A stretch of 5,114 nt of DNA, taken from contig JANYEF010000370.1 in the NCBI GenBank assembly GCA_025363325.1, positions 1 to 5,114 of the forward strand. The letters run 5' to 3'. Source of the DNA: Nitrospira sp. Lineage in GTDB: Bacteria > Nitrospirota > Nitrospiria > Nitrospirales > Nitrospiraceae. Shown piece by piece: positions 1-5,114 of the stretch (within the stretch, counting starts at the first letter, position 1; each line of letters begins with the position of its first letter). The notes beneath the pieces are model-generated. The model was not told where the DNA came from and searched no databases. It was given only the letters and a program-made list of their open reading frames with translations. The position numbers and the translations under genes were made by a program.

Positions 1-262
1 AAGAGGCCGCGAGGAACCCGTCATCGATGGAAAAAACAACCTCGTAGAGCCTGGTCCCTTGTACCTCCGCCGTCAGCGTTGTGCGGTCATGGTTCCAGGC
101 ATAATGCTGAAGCCGCTGCTCTTGGTAATAGTCGTACCCCCGGACGACGGATGCCTTCGGGGCCATCGTGTAAACAGCGTTAGCCGATATGGCGCGAAAC
201 GCGGCGAGGAGTGCGAATGATTCGGGGGCAGGGCGCGGAGCAACAATCCCCTGCCCGGACAT
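1..262 (-). CDS. SWIM zinc-finger / SNF2-helicase-like protein, N-terminal fragment
   Basis: This reading frame runs off the left edge, so only about 87 N-terminal residues are visible. Around residues 25-46 it reads ISANAVYTMAPK followed by RGYDYY. This matches the opening of SWIM-domain proteins, where a short helix with an L-T-x-x-x-V-x-x-L-A pattern precedes RGxxYY. Then come LTAEVQGTRLYEVVFSIDDG (about 63-82) and FLAAS. Family members usually continue here into the CxC of the SWIM zinc finger, and the one leftover base (T) is compatible with a Cys codon. The family is often a SNF2-type helicase with an N-terminal nucleic-acid-binding SWIM finger, but no helicase motif lies inside the window. 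I chose the ATG at 262 because AGGGGGA sits 7 bases upstream. An in-frame ATG at 307 is possible but has no ribosome site. The ATG at 166 would cut the matching helix. The family call is inferred from a short stretch. Confidence 0.6.
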   Translation of the reverse strand, partial: MSGQGIVAPRPAPESFALLAAFRAISANAVYTMAPKASVVRGYDYYQEQRLQHYAWNHDRTTLTAEVQGTRLYEVVFSIDDGFLAAS

Positions 263-281
263 GGGACTATCCCCCTGCCCG
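224..281. repeat. G/C-run cluster with direct and inverted CCCCTGCCCG copies at the SWIM gene start
   Basis: The word CCCCTGCCCG occurs twice on the plus strand, at 248-257 and 272-281. An inverted match, GGGCAGGG, lies at 226-233 and could pair with CCCTGCCC at 249-256 around a loop of about 15 bases. The minus strand therefore carries four G-tracts (280-278, 275-271, 256-254, 251-248) spanning the preferred ATG at 262. The first pair provides the ribosome-site-like AGGGGGA. This could be a structured translation-start region or simple low complexity in coding DNA. Confidence 0.4.
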
Positions 282-315
282 CGACGGGATGAGGTCTTCT
301 TCCGCATAGTGCATC

Positions 316-345
316 ACTATAAACGGGAGAGAGGAACGGCAGCAA
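316..345 (-). promoter_or_regulatory. Candidate sigma-70-type promoter for the SWIM-family gene
   Basis: On the minus strand TTGCTG (345-340) is separated by 18 bases from TATAGT (321-316), which matches the -10 consensus at five of six positions. The -35 matches only TTG. Transcription would begin near 309, leaving a leader of about 45 bases before the preferred ATG at 262 and essentially none before the ATG at 307. This fits the choice of the 262 start. The surrounding 308-449 stretch shows no gene. Confidence 0.35.
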
Positions 346-449
346 GGTACGGTGACGAATGAATACTCGATCTGGTACCTGTGTCGGTCCCATCGCGCGA
401 ACCGGCTGCTCGCCGCTCGAAACACGTCGTGGAGACCAAACAGAAGATA

Positions 450-1091
450 CTACTTGGCAGAACCGGCCTTGAATCTCGCTGCGACCTCGGCTACACGCCG
501 GCCTAACTCCTTGGCGTCGGCCAACTCTTTCTTGTCGATGCCGGGACTATCACCCTCGGTCGTCGCAGATGCGCCGAAAGCCCCGCCCCCACTGACAACG
601 ATCATCTGATTGCCGAGCATCGCGGCAAGGATCGTCAACATCGTCAGTTCCTTCCCACTCGACACCTGACCACCCGTGGCAAAGGCTGCGCCGATCTTGT
701 TCTTCATCTTGAATTCGGGGAACACACCGAATTTAAATTGCCAGTTATCGAAGAAGGTTTTCACCTCGCCCGACATGTTCGACCAATAGACCGGCGAACC
801 GACCACGACTGCATCGGCCGAAAACAAATCATCCGCCGTCACCTGGCCGACTCGCTTCAACAGCGCCTCGGTGCCGGGAACGCTCTTCACGCCATCGACC
901 ACCGCTTCGGCCATGCGCTCGGTATTGCCGGAGAGCGAATGGTAGGTCACGAGCACCTTCACCAGCGGGGCCGGCTCGTCGGCGAATATCTCGCCGGAGC
1001 CGGAGCTGGTGCCCAGCATTAGAAGAAGGGCGCACAGAAACAGGGAACCAATGCGGCGGAGTTGTGAACTAGAGGTGAGAGACAAAAACAT
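450..1091 (-). CDS. WrbA-like FMN flavodoxin-family protein with N-terminal export signal
   Basis: The product (213 residues from the ATG at 1091) is a flavodoxin-fold protein of the WrbA / NAD(P)H:quinone oxidoreductase type. The FMN phosphate loop is TYHSLSGNTERMA (about 49-61). The second flavin loop is GSPVYWSNMSGEVKTFFD (about 98-115), matching the WrbA pattern GxPxxxxNMxxxxxxFxD. The third is FATGGQVSSGKE (137-148), and GAFGASATT (170-178) is the usual WrbA C-terminal signature. WrbA enzymes reduce quinones by two electrons in the cytoplasm. Here the N-terminus differs: LRRIGSLFLCALLLMLG (11-27) looks like a signal peptide, with plausible cleavage after IFA (about 37), before DEPAP. The paired arginines might suit the Tat route, which exports folded cofactor proteins, but the motif is not a good match. 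An in-frame TTG at 1139 would add 16 residues and overlap the stop of the upstream gene; I prefer the ATG because it puts the signal at the N-terminus. The upstream neighbour is the zinc-ribbon gene, 44 bases away. Confidence 0.85.
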   Translation of the reverse strand: MFLSLTSSSQLRRIGSLFLCALLLMLGTSSGSGEIFADEPAPLVKVLVTYHSLSGNTERMAEAVVDGVKSVPGTEALLKRVGQVTADDLFSADAVVVGSPVYWSNMSGEVKTFFDNWQFKFGVFPEFKMKNKIGAAFATGGQVSSGKELTMLTILAAMLGNQMIVVSGGGAFGASATTEGDSPGIDKKELADAKELGRRVAEVAARFKAGSAK

Positions 1092-1135
1092 CGACTCACA
1101 GAGAGAAGGAAACGGCGCGCAGGATTGGCGCCAGT

Positions 1136-1321
1136 TCAACGACGGACAATTTCTTCTTCCATCCGTTCTTCAACGGAGACTTCCGTCAACGTTCCGCGAT
1201 AGTCACATTTGTGGCAGCGAACCCGCCATTCCTCGATCCATTTTTCTTGCACGTACGACTGCCGACACTTCGGGCATACAAACACGCCTTTCACGTAATG
1301 CACTTTCCGCGTCTCTTTCAT
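1136..1321 (-). CDS. Small zinc-ribbon protein of unknown function
   Basis: This 61-residue protein starts MKETRKVHYVKGVFVCPKC. It carries two Cys pairs, CPKC at about 16-19 and CHKC at about 36-39, spaced 16 residues apart. That is the layout of a rubredoxin-like or zinc-ribbon knuckle pair expected to bind one zinc ion. The tail (TEVSVEERMEEEIVRR) is highly charged and probably helical. I do not recognise a named family. Such ribbons bind nucleic acid or protein partners, but the sequence does not say which. The ATG at 1321 is preferred because AAAGGG lies just upstream. An ATG at 1396 would add 25 residues (RAESVLQSRRRL and onward) unlike the conserved part and has only a weak ribosome site. 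It lies 44 bases upstream of the exported flavodoxin gene on the same strand, so the two are probably one transcript. Confidence 0.7.
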   Translation of the reverse strand: MKETRKVHYVKGVFVCPKCRQSYVQEKWIEEWRVRCHKCDYRGTLTEVSVEERMEEEIVRR

Positions 1322-1368
1322 GCGTCCCTTTCTTGCGTATCCTGGTCGAGGATGGCATAGGCGACGAC

Positions 1369-1424
1369 GCGATTGCAAGACACTCTCAGCCCGCATTACT
1401 CACGAGCGCCCCTATTGCAATCGC
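1369..1424. promoter_or_regulatory. Perfect 10-bp inverted repeat upstream of the zinc-ribbon gene
   Basis: GCGATTGCAA (1369-1378) is exactly complementary to TTGCAATCGC (1415-1424), with 36 bases between them. The right copy lies inside the self-complementary octamer ATTGCAAT (1414-1421). The pair sits 48-103 bases upstream of the preferred ATG of the zinc-ribbon/flavodoxin set, where paired regulator sites could act. No strong minus-strand promoter is visible beside it. It would need conservation in relatives to count as an operator. Confidence 0.3.
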
Positions 1425-1443
1425 CGATCCGCTGCTACGACAA

Positions 1444-1518
1444 GCCTGCGGCCAGGGTGCTGGGAGTGGGACAGGCACCGCCGCCGACGGCGGAGCCAGT
1501 CCCCTGGCCTCTGCAGGC
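1444..1518. repeat. Nested palindromic (REP-like) element in a divergent intergenic region
   Basis: The core at 1468-1503 is a 36-base palindrome running from GGGACAGGCACC to AGCCAGTCCC. It pairs along almost its full length, with two A-A mismatches placed one on each side of a GGC/GCC block and an imperfect tip. It is enclosed by a second pair of arms: GCCTGCGGCCAGGG (1444-1457) matches the complement of 1502-1518, apart from a three-base bulge. The right outer arm overlaps the core by two bases, so the two structures partly compete. Size, symmetry and intergenic location suit a repetitive extragenic palindrome or small non-autonomous mobile element. No transposase is present here. It lies 46 bases upstream of the DUF192 start. 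Confidence 0.6.
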
Positions 1519-1528
1519 GGCCTCCGGC

Positions 1529-1557
1529 TTGACTCGTCGTCGGCTGGCCGATAGGAT
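1529..1557 (+). promoter_or_regulatory. Candidate promoter of the DUF192 gene, possibly giving a leaderless mRNA
   Basis: TTGACT (1529-1534) matches the -35 consensus at five of six bases. It is followed after exactly 17 bases by TAGGAT (1552-1557), which matches the -10 at four of six. The expected transcription start, about seven bases further on, falls at or very near the GTG start codon at 1564. The same stretch contains AGGA seven bases before the GTG, which could instead be a ribosome-binding site served by a promoter further upstream. Both readings cannot hold together, since a leaderless mRNA would lack the AGGA. Confidence 0.35.
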
Positions 1558-1563
1558 GCCGCC

Positions 1564-2031
1564 GTGCAACGACGCCGATCACTCGCGCTTTTTTTCATCC
1601 TCCTCCTGTCCTTCCCCTGCTGTACGCAAGCGGGGACTGATCCGGCCCCGCCTGGGCTGATCCCTATTACCCTCCCTGGGGGCGCTATCATTCATGCGGA
1701 GGTGGCCGACACGCCCCAAAAACGTACAGAGGGATTGATGTACCGCGAGCATTTAGGCGCCGACCGCGGCATGCTCTTTACGTTTTCGCAGGCGCAGGCC
1801 TGGGTGTTCTGGATGAAGAACACGAAGATCCCGTTGGATCTCATCTGGATGAATGAAAAAAAGCAGATCATCCATATGGAACTGAATGTCCCGATCTGCA
1901 CGAGAACAGACGACAGCTGCCCTCAATATCGGCCAAACGAGGACGCGCTCTATGTCTTGGAACTCGATGGGGGCCGTGCTGAGAGTTTGAAGTTGCAGCG
2001 GGGATCGAAACTTCAGTTCCGCGTTCCGTAG
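1564..2031 (+). CDS. Exported DUF192 family protein
   Basis: The 155-residue product is a DUF192 protein of typical length for the family. The family core is clear: TPQKRTEGLMYREHLGADRG (about 50-69), MLFTF (70-74), then VFWMKNTKIPLDLIW (81-95), matching the family pattern R-x-x-GLM-x-R, GMLF-x-F and FWMKNT-x-PLD. A Cys pair follows (112 and 119, VPICTRTDDSCP) and then ALYVLELDGG (128-137). The N-terminus MQRRRSLALFFILLLSFPCC is basic then hydrophobic and reads as a signal peptide, probably cleaved after TQA (23). The two cysteines at 19-20 do not form a standard lipobox, so lipoprotein status is unlikely but open. The molecular role of DUF192 proteins is not established. The start is GTG, chosen because AGGA lies seven bases upstream and the signal peptide begins there; the nearby ATG at 1556 is out of frame. 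The gene converges on rel. Confidence 0.9.
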   Translation: MQRRRSLALFFILLLSFPCCTQAGTDPAPPGLIPITLPGGAIIHAEVADTPQKRTEGLMYREHLGADRGMLFTFSQAQAWVFWMKNTKIPLDLIWMNEKKQIIHMELNVPICTRTDDSCPQYRPNEDALYVLELDGGRAESLKLQRGSKLQFRVP

Positions 2032-2046
2032 CAGACTACGTTCACC

Positions 2047-2144
2047 GGTTTGTTGCTCTTGTTTATTTGGTCTATTTGGTTTGTTTAGTTGAACGAGACT
2101 AACCAGATAAACAAAACAAACCAGATGAACCAGAGCAACCCGTT
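2047..2144. repeat. Inverted pair of 9-bp tandem repeat arrays; possible bidirectional terminator
   Basis: This fills nearly all of the 120-bp gap between the convergent DUF192 and rel genes. On the plus strand, 9-base units follow one another: CTCTTGTTT (2056), ATTTGGTCT (2065), ATTTGGTTT (2074), GTTTAGTTG (2083). On the minus strand a matching series runs inward: CTCTGGTTC (2135), ATCTGGTTT (2126), GTTTTGTTT (2117), ATCTGGTTA (2108), GTCTCGTTC (2099). Weaker outer units (2047-2055 and 2136-2144) extend both. The arrays meet in the middle, and the outer GTTGCTCT (2052-2059) pairs perfectly with AGAGCAAC (2132-2139), so the whole can fold as one long imperfect hairpin. Position and fold suit transcription termination in both directions, but the stem is AU/GU-rich and no ordinary GC-stem-plus-U-tract terminator is seen. 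Confidence 0.65.
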
Positions 2145-2151
2145 TCGCCTC

Positions 2152-4332
2152 CTAAGACCGTTCCTGCCAGGCCCGCATCCGCTTCGCCGTAATCACTCCG
2201 TCCACACGCTCAACAGCCTTGAGCACCTGATCGAGATGGTGGGTGTCTGAAACTTCCACGACAAAATCCAGCACGGCTTTCTGATCCTCCCGCGTCGCGA
2301 TCTCGGCACGACTGATGTTGGCATGGCATTCCGCAATCGCAGATGACACATTCGCCAGCACGCCGGTCTTATCGACGGCCATGACGGACACTTTGACCGA
2401 ATGCGTGCCGGGCGTGGCAGCGTCCCACTCCACTTCCACCAGCCGCTCTTTATCATAGTCCAGGGCCGCAAGATTCGGACAGTCCACGGCATGGATCGTC
2501 AACCCGCGGCCACGGGTAATATACCCGAGGATGCGGTCGCCGGGCACGGGATGGCAGCAGCGCGACAGCTGCATCAGCAAATCCCGAGAGCCTTTGACCT
2601 GTGCGCCAGTGCCGTCGCTCTTCCCACCTATCGCTTTGCGCGGGGCGGGATGTTCTTGAGCCGGCGCCTGCGCCCCGGAGGACGGGGCTGTCAGTTTGCC
2701 GATGACCTGTGACGTCGCCACGCGGCCGAAACCCACGGCTGCGGTCAATTCCTCGGTGCTATCGAATCCAGACTGACGAGCGGCTTCCAGGAGCTCCTCC
2801 GATTTGAACATCCGGGCCGGCGCCATCCCCTGACGGCGAAACTCCGACTCCAGCAAACGACGTCCGATCTCGATACTTCGTTTCTGTTCTTCAACCTTGA
2901 TCCAATGCTTGATCTTGGTCTTCGCGCGCGAGGTGTGGACAAACTTCAACCAATCCTTGTGCGGCGTTTGCGTGGGCGAGATCAGAATTTCGACCGTATC
3001 TCCGCTGGCCAGTTGATGCTTGAGCGGCACGATCTTCCCGTCCACCTTAGCCCCGACACAATGGTCCCCGACCTCGGTGTGAATCGCGAATGCAAAATCG
3101 ACGGGTGTCGATCCTTTCGGCAACTCTTTCACAATCCCTTTGGGCGTGAACACATAGACCACATCGTGGAAGAGATCGAGCTTCACCGAGTCCATGAACT
3201 GCCGGTTATCCGTCATATCTTCATGCCATTCGACGAACTGGTGGAGCCAGCCGAAGGCCTTGCTGTCACGATCTGCAACGTGTCCTTGTTCTTTATACTT
3301 CCAGTGCGCGGCGATGCCGTGCTCGGCGAGGCGATGCATGTCCTCCGTACGGATCTGGAACTCGACATGCTCCCCCTTCGGGCCCACTACCGTCGTATGG
3401 AGAGACTGGTAGAGATTGGACTTCGGAATCGCGATGTAGTCTTTGAAGCGCCCCGGCACAGGCCGCCAGAGTGAATGGATCACGCCGAGCACGGCATAGC
3501 AGTTCATCTTGAGATCCGTCACGATCCGCAGCGCAGTCAGGTCATAGACCTCTTCGAACGTAATCGACTGCTTATTCATTTTTTGGTAAATGCCGTAGAG
3601 ATGTTTGGGGCGGCCGTAGACTTGTCCGATCAACCCGTTCTCTTGCATGGCCTTATGCACGAGCTGGCGGACTTCATCGATGTACTGCTGCCGATCTTCG
3701 TCCCGTTTCGCCACGCGGACACGCAACATCTCGTAGACCTCAGGCTTGAGGTGCTTGAGACACAGGTCTTCCAGCTCATTCTTGATCCACCCGATTCCAA
3801 GGCGATTGGCCAACGGCGCATAGATCTCCAGCGTCTCCTGGGCGATCTCCTGCCGTTTGGCCGCACTGAGATGTTCCAAGGTGCGCATGTTGTGCAACCG
3901 ATCGGCGAGCTTGATGAGGACGACCCGGATGTCGTCCGCCATCGAGAGCACCATCTTGCGGAAATTCTCCGCCTGTTTTTCTTCATAGCTCCGAAACGTG
4001 ATCTTGCCGATCTTGGTCACCCCGTCGACCAGATGCACCACGTCCTTCCCGAACTCCTTTTCAAGTTCGTCAGGCGTCGCGACGGTATCTTCTAGGGTAT
4101 CGTGCAGCAGTGCTGCGACGATGGCGGTGATGTCCGTTTTGAGTGAGGTCAGGACCCCGGCGACGGCGATGGGATGTTGAAGGTAGGGTTCTCCGGACCG
4201 ACGAAGTTGCCCTTCGTGCGCTTTCGCAGAAAACTCGTAGGCCTTGCGGACTAGGCCGAGGTCGGCATCAGCAGAATAGCTTTTGATCCGATCCAGCAGC
4301 TGGTCGAGATCTGTGACGGTTTGGTAGACCAT
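2152..4332 (-). CDS. rel: Bifunctional (p)ppGpp synthetase/hydrolase, RelA/SpoT family
   Basis: This full-length long-form Rel (726 residues from the ATG at 4332) makes and degrades the alarmone (p)ppGpp. With that start, the hydrolase metal ligands fall at H53 (QHPI), H77 and D78 (LLHDTLEDT) and D144 (LADRLHNM), with E81/D82 in place. These are the numbers I recall for the streptococcal Rel structure, so the N-terminus looks right. The synthetase domain (about 235-350) has GRPKHLYGIYQKM, DLTALRIVTD (D264), GRFKDYIAIPKSNLYQSLHT and EFQIRTEDMHRLAEHGIAAHWK. The RFKD sequence is the RxKD type typical of bifunctional enzymes. TGS follows (about 391-452, YVFTPKG to DTVEILIS), then a helical region, an Ala/Pro-rich linker (about 548-575), the conserved Cys region (SRCCHPVPGD, about 590-599; VDCPNL) and a C-terminal ACT domain (about 645-726). 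Every catalytic motif is intact. A TTG at 4347 would add five residues and overlap recJ. The gap to recJ is 7 bases with only a weak GAGTGAG ribosome site, which suggests translational coupling. Confidence 0.97.
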   Translation of the reverse strand: MVYQTVTDLDQLLDRIKSYSADADLGLVRKAYEFSAKAHEGQLRRSGEPYLQHPIAVAGVLTSLKTDITAIVAALLHDTLEDTVATPDELEKEFGKDVVHLVDGVTKIGKITFRSYEEKQAENFRKMVLSMADDIRVVLIKLADRLHNMRTLEHLSAAKRQEIAQETLEIYAPLANRLGIGWIKNELEDLCLKHLKPEVYEMLRVRVAKRDEDRQQYIDEVRQLVHKAMQENGLIGQVYGRPKHLYGIYQKMNKQSITFEEVYDLTALRIVTDLKMNCYAVLGVIHSLWRPVPGRFKDYIAIPKSNLYQSLHTTVVGPKGEHVEFQIRTEDMHRLAEHGIAAHWKYKEQGHVADRDSKAFGWLHQFVEWHEDMTDNRQFMDSVKLDLFHDVVYVFTPKGIVKELPKGSTPVDFAFAIHTEVGDHCVGAKVDGKIVPLKHQLASGDTVEILISPTQTPHKDWLKFVHTSRAKTKIKHWIKVEEQKRSIEIGRRLLESEFRRQGMAPARMFKSEELLEAARQSGFDSTEELTAAVGFGRVATSQVIGKLTAPSSGAQAPAQEHPAPRKAIGGKSDGTGAQVKGSRDLLMQLSRCCHPVPGDRILGYITRGRGLTIHAVDCPNLAALDYDKERLVEVEWDAATPGTHSVKVSVMAVDKTGVLANVSSAIAECHANISRAEIATREDQKAVLDFVVEVSDTHHLDQVLKAVERVDGVITAKRMRAWQERS

Positions 4333-4339
4333 GGTTCGC

Positions 4340-5114
4340 TCACTCAATCACACTCGGCCGAACATCGCGAATGCGGAGCTGAATCCGGTCACGGCCGTTC
4401 CAGTGGTTCAGTTCCGGCGTGAAGGCCAGATCGACCGGGGCGCGGGACGGAATACCCCGTTCCAGCAACGACGTCATGCCGAATCCGATACTATCGAACG
4501 GCAGCGATGCCCCTTGCCGCACGGTCATTTTCAGATGTTTCTCACCGACCGTGCGTGAATCCATGACTTCGAGACGAGTCACCGCAAACGTAGGCTCTGG
4601 ATTGCCCGCGCCGAACGGATGCAGCGAGCAGATTTCCTGGATCAACTGCAGATTCACTTCGTCCAAACGCACCTCGGCATCGACGTTCAACGTCGGGACC
4701 TTGGCACCGCCGTGGGTCCACCCGGCCACCACAGCGGAGAATCTGGCACGAAATTCGTCGATCCGAGACTCCCGAATCGTCACACCTGCGGCACTGGGAT
4801 GTCCGCCGAAGGCCTCCAGCATTTCCCGACAGGAAGACAATCCTTCATAGAGGTCGAACCCGCCAGTCGTCCGCGCCGAGCCTTTGGCAATGCCCTGCTC
4901 GTTGATGGCCATGACAATCGCCGGGCGCTGAAACCGATCGACCAAGCGCGCCGCAACAATACCGACAACCCCGAGATGCCAGTGCCGAGAGGCCAGTACG
5001 AGTGCGGGTGGCAACTCTTGATCCTTCAACAAGGCCAGCGCCTCCGCCATGATATCCACTTCGATGCGCTGCCGTTCCCGATTCAATTGCTCAAGCCGGT
5101 CTGCCAACTGCTGC
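4340..5114 (-). CDS. recJ: Single-stranded-DNA-specific exonuclease RecJ, C-terminal part
   Basis: The gene runs off the right edge; about 257 C-terminal residues of a protein that usually exceeds 550 are visible. RecJ degrades single-stranded DNA 5' to 3' in recombination and mismatch or base-excision repair. The fragment opens within the helix LADRLEQLNRERQRIE that leads into the DHHA1 domain. It continues with HWHLGVVGIVAARLVDRF, GSARTTGGFDLYEGL and the DHHA1 hallmark AFGGHPSAAGVTI, then a C-terminal OB-fold region that includes the signature LHPFGAGNPEPTFA. The N-terminal DHH catalytic motifs are outside the window, so activity cannot be judged, but no frameshift or stop interrupts the visible part. 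The apparent TTG near 5107 is internal, because the frame stays open to the edge (QQLADR). The stop (TGA, 4342-4340) lies 7 bases before the rel ATG, so the two genes form an operon. Confidence 0.95.
   Translation of the reverse strand, partial: QQLADRLEQLNRERQRIEVDIMAEALALLKDQELPPALVLASRHWHLGVVGIVAARLVDRFQRPAIVMAINEQGIAKGSARTTGGFDLYEGLSSCREMLEAFGGHPSAAGVTIRESRIDEFRARFSAVVAGWTHGGAKVPTLNVDAEVRLDEVNLQLIQEICSLHPFGAGNPEPTFAVTRLEVMDSRTVGEKHLKMTVRQGASLPFDSIGFGMTSLLERGIPSRAPVDLAFTPELNHWNGRDRIQLRIRDVRPSVIE

Noticed and set aside
73..393. Minus-strand 106-residue frame
   Set aside because: It overlaps the SWIM-like frame, which has real family similarity. Its own product is Arg/Pro/Ser-rich with no domain, which is typical of an off-frame reading.
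264..551. Shared GGGACTATC word in the SWIM gene start and the flavodoxin 3' end
   Set aside because: A nine-base match that encodes a short G-D-S-P turn in both genes; flanks do not extend it, so chance is the simplest explanation.
352..609. Plus-strand 85-residue frame opposite the flavodoxin end
   Set aside because: Its second half is antisense to the conserved flavodoxin C-terminus, its composition is unremarkable, and it has no ribosome site of note.
1009..1660. Overlapping plus-strand frames across the zinc-ribbon gene and the divergent region
   Set aside because: They run through the nested palindrome and the opposite strand of better-supported genes. Their products are low-complexity and have no recognisable motifs.
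2032..2151. CRISPR-like array in the convergent gap
   Set aside because: Units are 9 bases, contiguous and degenerate, with no spacers, and they are arranged as an inverted pair. None of this fits a CRISPR array.
2152..2220. Possible frameshift or truncation at the Rel C-terminus
   Set aside because: The ACT domain is complete to its last strand and the total length is normal for long-form Rel proteins.
2905..4095. Two long plus-strand frames (2905-3474 and 3475-4095) opposite rel
   Set aside because: They are exactly antisense to the strongly conserved rel coding sequence, show no recognisable domain, and are the expected by-product of third-position GC bias in the real gene.

Overview
The window comes from a GC-rich bacterial chromosome. 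It holds ordinary core genes plus two structured intergenic repeats. No decisive lineage marker is present. The protein sequences, the recJ-rel pairing and the intergenic repeats are compatible with Nitrospirota (Nitrospira-like), but that is an impression and not a demonstrated placement.

Layout: (i) 1-262, minus strand: the N-terminus of a gene cut by the window edge. It resembles the SWIM zinc-finger proteins and SWIM/SNF2 helicases, and has a candidate promoter at 316-345. (ii) 450-1321, minus strand: a two-gene set made of a 61-residue CxxC/CxxC zinc-ribbon protein followed by a WrbA-type flavodoxin that carries an N-terminal export signal. (iii) 1322-1563: a divergent intergenic region with a perfect 10-bp inverted repeat, a nested palindromic element (1444-1518) and a promoter-like pair directly in front of the next gene. 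(iv) 1564-2031, plus strand: an exported DUF192 protein. (v) 2032-2151: the convergent gap, filled by two facing arrays of a degenerate 9-bp repeat that can fold into one long imperfect hairpin. (vi) 2152-5114, minus strand: a complete bifunctional (p)ppGpp synthetase/hydrolase (Rel), preceded 7 bp upstream by the C-terminal half of RecJ, which runs off the right edge.

How the genes relate: recJ and rel are almost certainly co-transcribed and probably translationally coupled, which joins a single-strand DNA exonuclease to the stringent-response enzyme. The zinc-ribbon gene and the exported flavodoxin probably share a transcript. The DUF192 and flavodoxin products both look destined for the cell envelope, but nothing else links them. 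I found no CRISPR array, tRNA, rRNA, transposase or convincing new multi-gene system. The signals most worth following are the inverted 9-bp repeat arrays, the nested palindrome and the signal-peptide-bearing WrbA-like protein.
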